From assembly GCF_017104565.1 (NCBI RefSeq), contig NZ_JAAGPD010000002.1, positions 284,801 to 348,800 of the forward strand: a DNA stretch of 64,000 nucleotides, read 5' to 3'. Position 1 is the stretch's first letter. Every line of letters starts with the position of its first letter. The notes under the pieces were generated by a model. That model was not told the DNA's origin. It saw nothing but the letters and a program-made list of their open reading frames with translations, and made no database searches. The stretch is from Paraburkholderia sp. Tr-20389. GTDB taxonomy: Bacteria > Pseudomonadota > Gammaproteobacteria > Burkholderiales > Burkholderiaceae. The translations under genes and the position numbers were made by a program. Shown here one piece after another: positions 9,531 to 17,955 of the stretch.

Positions 9531-11651
9531 TCACACAGCCCGATTCAAACTCGAAAACGACTCACCGCGTTCGACGAGTTCCACCAGCAACGGCGACGGC
9601 TTCCAGAACAAAGGATCCTGCTTTTCGAATTCGCGGATATCCGCGAGCAATGCAGGCAGACCGACCGTATCGGCGTAATGCATCGGACCGCCGCGCCAGG
9701 CCGGAAAACCGAAGCCGTTCATCAACGTCACGTCGATATCGAGTGGCCGCAGCGCGATGCGTTCGTGAATCACGTTCGCGCCTTCGTTGATCATCGCGGC
9801 CATGTAGCGGCGCACAATCTGCTCGTCCGTGAACGCGTGCGGCGTGACGCCCGCACGCTCGCGCTCCGCGTCGATGATCGCATCGACTTCGGGATCGGGC
9901 TTACCGGCACGCTGACCGTCTTCATACCGGTAAAAGCCGCGTGCCGTCTTCTGGCCGAACCAGCCGCGCTCGCATAGACGATCGGGAATCTGCACGTAGC
10001 GCGCGTTGGGATCGCGCGTCGCCGCACGGCGTTTGCGCGTCGCCCATCCGATGTCGCCGCCCGCGAGATCGATCACCTGATACGGTCCCATCGGAAAGCC
10101 CAGCTCGCGCACGGCCTTGTCGATCTGATACGGCGACGCGCCGTCTTCCATCAGATGATCGGCCGCCGCGCGGTACACCGCGAGCATCCGGTTGCCGATG
10201 AAACCGTCGCACACGCCTGCGCGCACGGGCACTTTGCGCAGCTTCTTCGCGAGATCGAAGGCAGTCGCGACGACGTCGGCGCTCACGCGCGCGGGCACGA
10301 CGACTTCCAGCAGCTTCATGATGTGCGCCGGCGAGAAGAAGTGCAGGCCGATCACGTCCTGCGGCCGCGCGATGCCGGCCGCGATCGCGTCGATGTCGAG
10401 ATACGACGTGTTGGTCGCGAGCACGGCGCCCGGCTTGCACACGCGGTCGAGTTCCGCGAACACGGCCTGTTTGACCGCCATGTCTTCGAACACGGCTTCG
10501 ATCACGACGTCGGCATCGGCGAGCGCATCGTACGACGTGCTGCCCGCGAATCGCGCGAGCTTCTTCGCCTTGGCATCCTCAGTGAGACGTCTCTTCGCGA
10601 TCAGGCCGTCATAGACTTTTTCGACATGCGCTCGGCCGCGCGCGAGCGATGCGTCGTCGCGCTCGATCATCGTCACGGGCAAGCCGGCATCGAGCAGCGC
10701 GACGGCGATGCCCGCGCCCATTGTGCCGCCGCCCACCACGCCGGCGGACGCGATCGGCCTCGGCTGCGCACTGCGCGTTTCAGGTGCTTTCTGCGCTTCC
10801 CTTTCCGCCTGAAACGCGTGGACGAGCGCCGCGCGCTGCGGGCTGTCGAGGCATTCGAGAAACCGCGCGCGCTCGACGCGCAGACCTTCTTCGAACGGCA
10901 GCGTCAGCGCCGCTTCGACGCAATCGACGATCTTCAGCGGCGACAGCAGGCCGCGCGATTTCTTCGCGGTATCGGCGCGCGCAGCGGCAATCGCGGCCGT
11001 GCCCGCGTCCTTGTCGGCGAGCGCTTGCGCGTCGCGCGTGCGCCGCACGCTCGCATGCTCGACCAGCAATTGCTGCGCGTACGCGAGTCCTTCTGCGAGC
11101 ACGTCGTCGCTCTGCCCGATACGATCGACGAGGCCCATCTTCAGCGCGCCCTGCTCGCCGATATGCTTGCCGCTCAGCATCAGCGACAACGCCGCCTCGG
11201 CGCCGATCAGACGCGGCGTCCGCTGCGTGCCGCCCGCGCCCGGCAACAGACCGAGCAGCACTTCGGGCAGGCCGAGTTTCGCGCCCGCCACCGCGAGCCG
11301 GTAGTGGGCCGCCAGCGCGATTTCGAGTCCGCCGCCCAGCGCGGCGCCATGAATCGCGACGATGACGGGCTTGCTGCACGCCTCGATGCGGTTGCACACG
11401 TCGGGCAGCGTCGGCATTTGCGGCGGCTTGCCGAACTCGCGGATATCCGCACCCGCAATGAAATTGCGTCCGGCCCCGACGATCAACACGGCCCGCGCCG
11501 CCGCATTCGCTTCGGCGGCTTCGATCGCCGCGACGAGGCCGCGCCGGACCTCGACGCCCAGCGCGTTGACGGGCGGGTTGTCGACGGTGACGAGCAGGAG
11601 GTTGCCGCGCAATTCGTGGAAAACGGGCGCGGCGGCTGGGGTCGATGTCAT
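9531..11651 (-). CDS. Bifunctional enoyl-CoA hydratase / 3-hydroxyacyl-CoA dehydrogenase (FadB/FadJ-like)
   Basis: 706 aa, cytoplasmic beta-oxidation enzyme catalysing hydration of trans-2-enoyl-CoA and NAD-dependent oxidation of the 3-hydroxyacyl-CoA. The N-terminal crotonase domain (about 1-200) has the oxyanion motif IHGAALGGGLEIALA and the second acidic residue in LPEVLLGLLPGAGGTQR. A linker precedes the Rossmann domain (about 300-480), starting VVGGGTMGAGIA, with the HFFSPAHIMKLLEVV motif, then two 6-phosphogluconate-dehydrogenase-like C-terminal domains. Start ATG at 11651 has GGAGAC-like purines upstream. It is divergent from a LysR gene, its likely regulator. No thiolase or acyl-CoA dehydrogenase lies beside it, so substrate chain type is uncertain. 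Confidence 0.95.
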   Translation of the reverse strand: MTSTPAAAPVFHELRGNLLLVTVDNPPVNALGVEVRRGLVAAIEAAEANAAARAVLIVGAGRNFIAGADIREFGKPPQMPTLPDVCNRIEACSKPVIVAIHGAALGGGLEIALAAHYRLAVAGAKLGLPEVLLGLLPGAGGTQRTPRLIGAEAALSLMLSGKHIGEQGALKMGLVDRIGQSDDVLAEGLAYAQQLLVEHASVRRTRDAQALADKDAGTAAIAAARADTAKKSRGLLSPLKIVDCVEAALTLPFEEGLRVERARFLECLDSPQRAALVHAFQAEREAQKAPETRSAQPRPIASAGVVGGGTMGAGIAVALLDAGLPVTMIERDDASLARGRAHVEKVYDGLIAKRRLTEDAKAKKLARFAGSTSYDALADADVVIEAVFEDMAVKQAVFAELDRVCKPGAVLATNTSYLDIDAIAAGIARPQDVIGLHFFSPAHIMKLLEVVVPARVSADVVATAFDLAKKLRKVPVRAGVCDGFIGNRMLAVYRAAADHLMEDGASPYQIDKAVRELGFPMGPYQVIDLAGGDIGWATRKRRAATRDPNARYVQIPDRLCERGWFGQKTARGFYRYEDGQRAGKPDPEVDAIIDAERERAGVTPHAFTDEQIVRRYMAAMINEGANVIHERIALRPLDIDVTLMNGFGFPAWRGGPMHYADTVGLPALLADIREFEKQDPLFWKPSPLLVELVERGESFSSLNRAV

Positions 11652-11735
11652 GTGCAGTGTCTCCTCGTGCAGCAGATGAGCGGAATCGCCGATGATTGTC
11701 CTGGCGATAAACTCAATTGACAATCGCAGCATCCA

Positions 11736-11750
11736 TTGACAGAGTGTCAA
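11736..11750. promoter_or_regulatory. LysR-type operator candidate
   Basis: TTGACA-GAG-TGTCAA is a perfect 6-3-6 inverted repeat in the gap between the divergent acyl-CoA enzyme gene and the LysR gene; further TTGACA half-sites occur at 11717-11722 and 11759-11764. The T-N-A dyad content suits LysR-family binding and autoregulation. It also explains why the earliest TTG codon of the LysR frame (11736) is probably not the translation start. Confidence 0.45.
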
Positions 11751-11774
11751 GGAATCTTTGACAGTAGCCCCGCC

Positions 11775-12701
11775 TTGGACGTCAACGCCCTCACGCTGCT
11801 GGTCGAGATCATCGATGCCGGCAACCTCAGCGAGGCTGCGCGGCGGCTCAAGATGACTCGCGCCAACGTCAGCTATCACCTCAATCAGTTCGAAAAATCG
11901 CTCGGCCTGCAACTGGTCCGGCGCACGACCCGTCGCGTCGAGCCGACCGAGATCGGGCTGAAACTCTACGAACACGGCCGCGCGATCCGCAATTCGCTGC
12001 TGGCCGCGCAGGAATCCGTCTCGACGCTCGGAGAAAGCCTGCAAGGCCGCGTGCGTCTGTCGGTGCCGAGCGGGTATGGGCAACTGGTGATGTCGGCGTG
12101 GCTGATCGCGTTCAAGCGCGACTATCCGGGCATCGTGCTCGACGTGATGTTCGAAAACCGTGTGGAAGATCTGCTGCGCGACGAAGTGGACATTGCCGTG
12201 CGCGTGATGTCGGAGCCGCCGCAAAACCTCGTCGCGCGTGACATGGGGCCGGTGCGATGGGTCGCGTGTGCGTCGTCGGCTTATGCGGCGCAGCACGGCA
12301 TGCCTGCCGATCTCGACGCACTGCGCACCACGCCGCTCATCACGTCTGCGGTAGTCGGCAGGCAACTGCGCCTTGCCGCCTATCTGCGCGACGAACGGCA
12401 CGAAGTGCTGCTCGAACCGGGCGTGATCTCCGAGAATTTTCTGTTCTTGCGCGAGGCGATTCTCGCAGGACTAGGTGTCGGACTCGTACCCGACTACGTG
12501 GTGCACGACGACATCAGGCGCGGCGACGTCGTCACCGCGCTGGACCCGTGGCGGCTCAGCATTTTCGGCACGAACATGTACATGCTGTATATGCCGAACC
12601 GTCACCACACGCGCGCGACGGCGCGTTTCATCGAATTCATGCTCGACGAGGCGCGCAAGGCAGGACGCGGCGTGCCGTCGAGCGCGAGCGCCGCGCGCTA
12701 G
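11775..12701 (+). CDS. LysR-family transcriptional regulator
   Basis: 308 aa from the TTG at 11775; the frame is open to a TTG at 11736, but that codon lies inside a palindromic operator candidate. The winged HTH is near residues 1-60 (LTLLVEIIDAGNLSEAARRL, then MTRANVSYHLNQFEKSLGLQL). The effector domain (about 90-290) is of the periplasmic-binding type. It is divergent from the hydratase/dehydrogenase gene, which it probably controls. Its stop codon overlaps the convergent IclR stop codon within a single CTAG tetranucleotide. Confidence 0.9.
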   Translation: MDVNALTLLVEIIDAGNLSEAARRLKMTRANVSYHLNQFEKSLGLQLVRRTTRRVEPTEIGLKLYEHGRAIRNSLLAAQESVSTLGESLQGRVRLSVPSGYGQLVMSAWLIAFKRDYPGIVLDVMFENRVEDLLRDEVDIAVRVMSEPPQNLVARDMGPVRWVACASSAYAAQHGMPADLDALRTTPLITSAVVGRQLRLAAYLRDERHEVLLEPGVISENFLFLREAILAGLGVGLVPDYVVHDDIRRGDVVTALDPWRLSIFGTNMYMLYMPNRHHTRATARFIEFMLDEARKAGRGVPSSASAAR

Positions 12702-13564
12702 ACCTTCGCCGCAGCCTTGACGCGTTTCTTCACATCGCTCACGGGCTTCTCCAGCTTTTCGGGCGTCGCCACGACAGCGCCCACGCGCTTGAAGTAAGGC
12801 GAGCTCAGCGTCGCCGCACCCATGTCCGATGCCGCGCTCAGCAACGAGGGCGCCAACTCCTTCAAACGCGATTCGGGCAGCCGGCTGGTCGGCCCGGCAA
12901 GACTGACGATGCCAACCACTTCGTTCGTCACAGGGTTTCGCACGGGCGCGGCAATCGACGTCATGCCCGCTTCGTAAGTCTCGATCGCCACGCCGTAACC
13001 GCGTTGACGCGCGCCGTTCAGGTCCTTGAGGAACTGCTGGATCGTCTTGGGCGCGCGCGGCGCGCTCTGCGACTTCGCGGCGAGCCCGCCCTGCTTCGAC
13101 ACGAGTTCGATCGCGCGTTCGTCCGATAGCGTCGACAGCCACGCCTGTCCGCTCGCCGTGCAATGCAGCGGCGGCTGGCTGCCCATGTCCGGGTCGTAGC
13201 GCAAGCCGGACTTCGCTCCCTGCGCCTTGCCGACGAACGTCAGATGATCGTCCTCGACGACGCCCAGCCGCGCCAGTTCGCCCGATGTTTCGGCGAGCCG
13301 GTCGAGCACCGGCTGCGAAATGTCGAACACGCCGCTCGTCGACAGATAGATCAGCGCGAGCGACACCAGCTTGAGCGCCAGCATGTATTCGCCGTGGTCT
13401 TCGTCCTGGCGCACGAAGCCTTCCTCGATCAGCATCGACAGCAGCCGATGCGTGCCGCTGCGCGGAATGTTGAGCGTGTCGGCGATGGCCGCGAGCGGCA
13501 TGCGGCCGCCATTCTTCGCCAGCAGTTCGAGCACTGCCAGCGCCCGCTCCAGATTGCCTGCCAT
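12698..13564 (-). CDS. IclR-family transcriptional regulator of the catabolic island
   Basis: 288 aa. The N-terminal winged HTH (about residues 5-65) contains MPLAAIADTLNIPRSGTHRLLSML; the C-terminal IclR effector domain (about 75-250) has LHCTASGQAWL and GYGVAIETYEAGMTSIAAPV. ATG at 13564 is preferred over a TTG six codons upstream because the HTH starts at once; neither has a strong ribosome-binding site. A TGGAAT-type inverted repeat lies 44-58 nt upstream, and similar boxes occur at the other promoters of the island, so this protein is the likely pathway switch responding to substrate or an intermediate. The C-terminus is lysine-rich. Confidence 0.92.
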   Translation of the reverse strand: MAGNLERALAVLELLAKNGGRMPLAAIADTLNIPRSGTHRLLSMLIEEGFVRQDEDHGEYMLALKLVSLALIYLSTSGVFDISQPVLDRLAETSGELARLGVVEDDHLTFVGKAQGAKSGLRYDPDMGSQPPLHCTASGQAWLSTLSDERAIELVSKQGGLAAKSQSAPRAPKTIQQFLKDLNGARQRGYGVAIETYEAGMTSIAAPVRNPVTNEVVGIVSLAGPTSRLPESRLKELAPSLLSAASDMGAATLSSPYFKRVGAVVATPEKLEKPVSDVKKRVKAAAKV

Positions 13565-13607
13565 GTGGGTAGTCCCGTTCAATCAGTCATACGCAAATGA
13601 GAACACG

Positions 13608-13622
13608 ATTCCACACTGGAAT
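13608..13622. promoter_or_regulatory. IclR-box-like inverted repeat upstream of the IclR gene
   Basis: ATTCCA-CAC-TGGAAT, perfect 6-3-6 arms in the outward arrangement, followed by additional GATTC and GTTCC half-sites. It lies in the gap between the TIM-barrel gene's 3' end and the IclR start, suggesting autoregulation. The arms are the same as in the boxes at 16970, 19071, 25615 and 25643, but their order is reversed. Confidence 0.5.
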
Positions 13623-13681
13623 TCAAGCGGATTCGCGTTCCCCGCCGCATGACAGGCAATCGCGACAACTGCCATGGACGT

Positions 13682-14515
13682 TCAGATCGTCGCGTAAGCC
13701 TGTTCGACGACAGCCAGCGTCGCTTCGCGCAAGCGGCGCGCGCGTTCCACTGCGGGCGTCGTCTTTGCCCATTGCTCGGTCGGCACTTCGATGCTGATGG
13801 GCAGATGATCCGGCAACGCGCGCAAGATGCCGGCTAGATCGATCCCGCCCTCGCCCGGAATCATCCGCTCGCAGCGTGCCTGGAAGAGCAGCGTGTCGAG
13901 ATCCGTCGGACGCTCGGCGGGTGCATCGCAGAACTGCACGTAACCGAACCATTCGCGCGGCAGAGCGCGCAATTCATCCAGCGACGAAGCCGCGCGATCG
14001 AAGTGCAGCGGATCGATGATCAGCCCCGTATTGCGCTTGCCGCTTGCCTTCACGACGCGCGCGCCTTGCGTGATGTTCTTCACTTCCGTCCACGGCATCG
14101 GTTCTACCGAAGGCGAAAGTCCGAGCGGCGCCGCCAGATCGCAGAGCTTGCCGAGATTGTCGACGGTGCGCGCTTTGTCGGGATCGTTGCCCGCCACGAG
14201 CACGTAGCGCGCACCGAGTTCGGCTGCCGTTTCGAGCATCGGCTTGTACGACGCGACGTCCGTATCCGGCTTGAGCCGCAGGATCTCGACATCGAGCACG
14301 CGCATGCCCGTGCCTTTGAGCACCGCGAGCGTTTCGCGCTTGAGCGGCGTATCGCCGACGATCTCGTGCCGCACTTCATGATCCGTGGCTGGCAGCAGGC
14401 GCAGGCCGACGAAGTCGTAGCCCGCGTCGGCCGCGCACTGAACCATCTGCGGCGGGGCGAGTTCGAGTGCCGTCAGTGCCGACAGCGACAACGCCCGCGA
14501 ATGAGCTTGGGTCAT
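13682..14515 (-). CDS. Sugar-phosphate isomerase/epimerase-like TIM-barrel protein (AP-endonuclease family 2 fold)
   Basis: 277 aa. The fold of xylose isomerase-like TIM barrels is indicated by the alternating pattern and by metal-site candidates: SVEPMPW (Glu), LIIDPLHFDR (Asp, His), VQFCDAP (Asp) and the final ISIEVPTE (Glu). This family contains hydroxypyruvate isomerases, keto-sugar epimerases and 3-dehydroshikimate dehydratases; the exact reaction is not decidable. ATG 14515 is preceded by AGGAGACATC, a good ribosome-binding site; ten more upstream codons are less likely. Last gene of a minus-strand operon after the FAD enzyme and NIPSNAP protein. Confidence 0.85.
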   Translation of the reverse strand: MTQAHSRALSLSALTALELAPPQMVQCAADAGYDFVGLRLLPATDHEVRHEIVGDTPLKRETLAVLKGTGMRVLDVEILRLKPDTDVASYKPMLETAAELGARYVLVAGNDPDKARTVDNLGKLCDLAAPLGLSPSVEPMPWTEVKNITQGARVVKASGKRNTGLIIDPLHFDRAASSLDELRALPREWFGYVQFCDAPAERPTDLDTLLFQARCERMIPGEGGIDLAGILRALPDHLPISIEVPTEQWAKTTPAVERARRLREATLAVVEQAYATI

Positions 14516-14554
14516 GATGTCTCCTGTTTTCGTTTCGCGTTTCATTCAGGCCGT

Positions 14555-15166
14555 TCAGCGCAGCGGCGAGAACGGCGCGGGCATGTAGATGGTCGACTCC
14601 ATCGTCGTCAGATGCGCGGGGCCGCCCTTCGGCGGCCAGATGCCGTCTTTCACGGCTTCCGCGCGAATGCGCGAACGCTCGTCGACGCTCGCATACGGCC
14701 AGATGTTCAGAAAGCGCGGCACGGTGCCGTCGAGCGAATACATCGCGCCGATCAGCGGCGAGCGCTTCGTGCGTTCGGGCACGGCCTTTTCCCACGCGTC
14801 GATCGTGTGCTGAAGACTCGCGAGCTTCGTGCCGTACACGCGCATTTCATAGATGCCGCCATGCACGGCCGGTTCGATGGGCGGCAGAAACGGAAAGAGC
14901 GCATAGCTTTCCACCTTCACGTCGTCGACGAATTCGCCGCAGCCGAACGGATTGCCTTCCAGCAACAGACGCTTGCGCTCGTTCACCAGCGCGGCTTCCG
15001 ATTCGAAGCCGCGCAGCACCATCACCTTGCCGAGCGCGCCGATGTCCGAATACCAGCAGCCGAGCAGCATCGCGCCCGCCTGATTGCCGTTTGCCTTGAT
15101 GCTTTCGAAAACCTGCGCGTTCGTGCCGATTTTCACCGTCAGCGTGACTGTGTCATACAGAGTCAT
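14555..15166 (-). CDS. NIPSNAP-family protein
   Basis: 203 aa with two ferredoxin-like repeats: residues ~1-100 and a second half beginning GGIYEMRVYGTKLASL, the typical NIPSNAP opening (IYEMRxY). The end of the second repeat contains LNIWPYASVDERSRIRAEAVKDGIWPP. Bacterial NIPSNAP proteins have no established activity but recur in catabolic operons of Burkholderiales. Its ATG overlaps the stop of the FAD enzyme gene (ATGA, 15163-15166), so the two are translationally coupled; the TIM-barrel gene follows 39 nt later. Confidence 0.88.
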   Translation of the reverse strand: MTLYDTVTLTVKIGTNAQVFESIKANGNQAGAMLLGCWYSDIGALGKVMVLRGFESEAALVNERKRLLLEGNPFGCGEFVDDVKVESYALFPFLPPIEPAVHGGIYEMRVYGTKLASLQHTIDAWEKAVPERTKRSPLIGAMYSLDGTVPRFLNIWPYASVDERSRIRAEAVKDGIWPPKGGPAHLTTMESTIYMPAPFSPLR

Positions 15167-16944
15167 TGCAATGTCCCTTTGATGTGAATGGAAGAGCAGG
15201 CGCGCGTCTCGTCATGCGCCGCGCCGGCAAGAGAAAGTCCCGCGAGATAGCCGAAAGTCATTGCCGGTCCGAGCGTGATGCCGCCGCTCGGATAGCAGCC
15301 GCCCATCATGCTCGCGGCGTCGTTGCCGACCGCGTAGAGACCGGGAATCGCACGCTCGTTGCGGTCGAGCACGCGTGCGTTTGCATCGGTGGCGAGTCCT
15401 GAGAATGTGCCGAGGCTTCCGGGCAGCAGCTTCACCGCGTAGAACGGACCCGTTTCGATGGCCGCGAGGCACGGATTGGGTGTATGTTCGGCATCGCCCT
15501 GCACGCGGTTGTACGGTGTCGAGCCTTTGTGAAACTGCGGATCGAAGCCCTCTTTCGCGTAGGTGTTGCAGGTCGACACGGTGTTCGACAATCCTTGGGG
15601 ATCGATGCCGCACGCCGCCGCGAGTTCAGCAAGCGTCGCGCCGCGCTTCAGATAGCCGGAGCGGAGATACGGCGCCAACGGAAACGGAAACGGCTTCGAA
15701 AAACCGAGCCCGTAACGCCGCTGAAAACGCTGATCGCAGATCAGCCATGCGCACACTTCCTCGCCCCCGGGCGTGGTGCCGAGCAGAGCCGAAATGAAGT
15801 CGTGATACGACGACGCTTCATTGACGAAGCGCTGCCCGGCGCGCGTAACGGCAATCACGCCCGGCTTCGCGCGCTCGATCAGATGAGGAAACGCCACGTC
15901 GGGCGCGCCGCCGCGCTGCGGCACGAGCGACACGGGCGCCCATGCCGCGGGCGCATCAAGCGTGCCGTCGAACGCGCCGCCGATCGACTCGCCCAGGCGG
16001 ATGCCGTCGCCCGTGTTGCTGCGCGGCGCCGCCGACCAGTGCTCGCGCCCCGAAGGCGTATAGGCGAACTCGCGCGCGCGCCGTTCGACATCGTGTGGAA
16101 AGCCGCCGCACGCGAGCACGACGCCGCGCGCCGCGCGTACTTCATGCACGACACCCTCTATTTCGACGCGCGCACCTGTGACGCGCGAATCGTCGCGCAG
16201 AAGGCCAATCGCTTTGGCGTGCGTGCGCAAATCCACCTTGCGATCGGCCGCCGACTTCAGCAGCCGCGCAACGAGCGCGTTGCCGTTGACGAGATGCATC
16301 GAGCGTCCATAGCGCAACTTCTGCCACGCGAACGCCGCCAGCCTGCGCGTTACGTACAGCGCCGATTTCAGCGAGCGCGTCGCGCGATAGAAATGGGCGA
16401 GATCCTGTCCTGATGCCAGTGCCATGCCCTTCAGCGTCATCACGCCAAGCGGCTCGCGCAGCTTGTGGATCAATGCGCCGAGTTCGCGTCCGTCGAACGG
16501 CATCGCGCACACGGAGCGGCCGCCCGTTCCGGCGCCCGGCGTGGTGTGGAAATCCGGAATGCGATTGCCGTCGATGAAACGCATCGCCGTGTTGCGCTCG
16601 AAGAATTCGATCATTTCCGGCCCGCGTTCGAGCAGCGCGTCGGCCTTTGCCGCATCGAATTGCGTGCCAAGTTCGTTCTTCAGATAGGTGCGGGGCGTGT
16701 CGACGTCTTCGCGAATGCCTGCTGCCGTGGCGAGCGGATTACGCGGAATCCACATCCAGCCGCCCGACCACGCGGTCGTGCCGCCGAACACGCTCTCCTT
16801 CTCCGCGACGATCACCCGCAAACCCTGCGCCGCCGCCGTGACGGCAGCCGACAGGCCGCCTGCGCCGGAACCCAGCACCAACACGTCGCATTCGAGAATC
16901 GGTTCACGTTTCATCTTCGGTTCTGCTTGATCAGAGGATTTCAT
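15163..16944 (-). CDS. FAD-dependent oxidoreductase of the 3-ketosteroid dehydrogenase / fumarate-reductase flavoprotein family
   Basis: 593 aa. The dinucleotide fold starts at residue 19 (CDVLVLGSGAGGLSAA) with the acidic end of the second strand in VIVAEKES and the family segment FGGTTAWSGGWMWIP. The FAD C-terminal motif is YPSGGITLGPAMTFGYLAG. The family desaturates ring ketones or reduces enoates. M1 (16944) is kept; an internal start at residue 11 is possible. First gene of the minus-strand operon FAD enzyme - NIPSNAP - TIM barrel - (IclR). It is a paralogue of the enzyme at 25711-27480 at the other end of the island. Substrate unknown; a cyclic ketone or enoate is likely from family and neighbours. 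Confidence 0.9.
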   Translation of the reverse strand: MKSSDQAEPKMKREPILECDVLVLGSGAGGLSAAVTAAAQGLRVIVAEKESVFGGTTAWSGGWMWIPRNPLATAAGIREDVDTPRTYLKNELGTQFDAAKADALLERGPEMIEFFERNTAMRFIDGNRIPDFHTTPGAGTGGRSVCAMPFDGRELGALIHKLREPLGVMTLKGMALASGQDLAHFYRATRSLKSALYVTRRLAAFAWQKLRYGRSMHLVNGNALVARLLKSAADRKVDLRTHAKAIGLLRDDSRVTGARVEIEGVVHEVRAARGVVLACGGFPHDVERRAREFAYTPSGREHWSAAPRSNTGDGIRLGESIGGAFDGTLDAPAAWAPVSLVPQRGGAPDVAFPHLIERAKPGVIAVTRAGQRFVNEASSYHDFISALLGTTPGGEEVCAWLICDQRFQRRYGLGFSKPFPFPLAPYLRSGYLKRGATLAELAAACGIDPQGLSNTVSTCNTYAKEGFDPQFHKGSTPYNRVQGDAEHTPNPCLAAIETGPFYAVKLLPGSLGTFSGLATDANARVLDRNERAIPGLYAVGNDAASMMGGCYPSGGITLGPAMTFGYLAGLSLAGAAHDETRACSSIHIKGTLQ

Positions 16945-16969
16945 CCAACTATGGAACTAACTTTCTTTC

Positions 16970-16984
16970 TGGAATACTATTCCA
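16970..16984. promoter_or_regulatory. IclR-box-like palindrome between divergent catabolic operons
   Basis: TGGAATA-C-TATTCCA is a perfect 15-bp palindrome, close to the E. coli IclR consensus TGGAAAT-N-ATTTCCA. It lies 26 nt upstream of the FAD enzyme start (minus strand) and 47 nt upstream of the epimerase start (plus strand), so it can control both operons. A further half-site TGGAAC is at 16952-16957. Confidence 0.65.
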
Positions 16985-17030
16985 CAAAACGCGATCTTGC
17001 AAAGATTTTATGACGATGAGGAGAAAGGAC

Positions 17031-17948
17031 ATGCGGGTACTGGTAACAGGTGGCAGCGGCTTTCTGGGCGCGTGGATCATGCGGCGCCTGCTTGCGCGGG
17101 GCATCGATTGCGTCGCGTTCGATCTGCACGCGAAGCCGCAACTGCTGCAGGCGCTCGCGCCGGAACACGCTGCAGGCGTGCAGTGGCGCACGGGCGACAT
17201 CGCACGAGCCGACGATGTGACACGCGCACTGCACGGCTGCGACGCCGTGATTCATCTCGCGGGCATCCTCACGCCGGACTGCGCGGCCAACCCCGTGCGC
17301 GGCGCGCAGATCAACCTGATCGGCACGCTGAACATCTTCGATGCGGCGCGCGCAGCGGGCCTCAAACGCGTGCTGTACGCCAGCAGCGCAGGCGTATTCG
17401 GCCCCGACGACGGCGCGACGCCGCATCCGCAAACGCACTACGGCGCGTTCAAGCTCGCGTGCGAAGGCTCGGCGCGCGCGTACTGGAACGATCATCGCAT
17501 CGCGAGCGTCGGCTTTCGCCCGCTCGTCGTGTATGGCGCGGGCCGCGAAACGGGTTCGAGTGCGGCGCCGAGCCTCGCCTGCCGCGCTGCCGCGCGCGGC
17601 GAGCGCTACACGATGCCGTTCACGGGTTCGACGGGCTTCGTGTTCGCCGACGACGTCGCCGCCGCGTATGAAGCCGCGTTGCTGCGCGACATCGAGGGCG
17701 CGCACGCCTTCACGCTGGCGGGCGACATCGCGTCCGTCGCGAGCGTGATCGACCGGATTGCGACGCTGGTGCCCGACGCGCGGATCGACGCAGCAGGCGC
17801 ACCGTTGCCCATCGCGACAGAATTTCCCCACGATCCAGCACTCGACCACCTGCTGCCCGGTCTGCCGCGCACCTCGCTCGATGACGGGCTGCGGCAGACC
17901 ATTGCGTTCTATCGTCACGCGCTGCAGACGTCGCTGCAGACGCAATAG
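17031..17948 (+). CDS. NAD-dependent epimerase/dehydratase family protein (extended SDR)
   Basis: 305 aa. It has the Rossmann motif VTGGSGFLGAW (GxxGxxG), IHLAGI, and the catalytic pair Tyr137-Lys141 in HYGAFK, with Ser in YASSAGVFG. The start at 17031 follows GGAGAAAGGAC; a start seven codons upstream exists but would overlap that ribosome-binding site. The extended SDR family covers nucleotide-sugar epimerases and hydroxy-acid or keto-sugar dehydrogenases. The gene is divergent from the FAD/NIPSNAP/TIM operon across an IclR-type box, and convergent with the Gfo/Idh/MocA gene 7 nt beyond its stop. Role in the pathway: oxidoreductase or epimerase on the imported substrate (inference). Confidence 0.88.
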   Translation: MRVLVTGGSGFLGAWIMRRLLARGIDCVAFDLHAKPQLLQALAPEHAAGVQWRTGDIARADDVTRALHGCDAVIHLAGILTPDCAANPVRGAQINLIGTLNIFDAARAAGLKRVLYASSAGVFGPDDGATPHPQTHYGAFKLACEGSARAYWNDHRIASVGFRPLVVYGAGRETGSSAAPSLACRAAARGERYTMPFTGSTGFVFADDVAAAYEAALLRDIEGAHAFTLAGDIASVASVIDRIATLVPDARIDAAGAPLPIATEFPHDPALDHLLPGLPRTSLDDGLRQTIAFYRHALQTSLQTQ

Positions 17949-17955
17949 AACGCCG

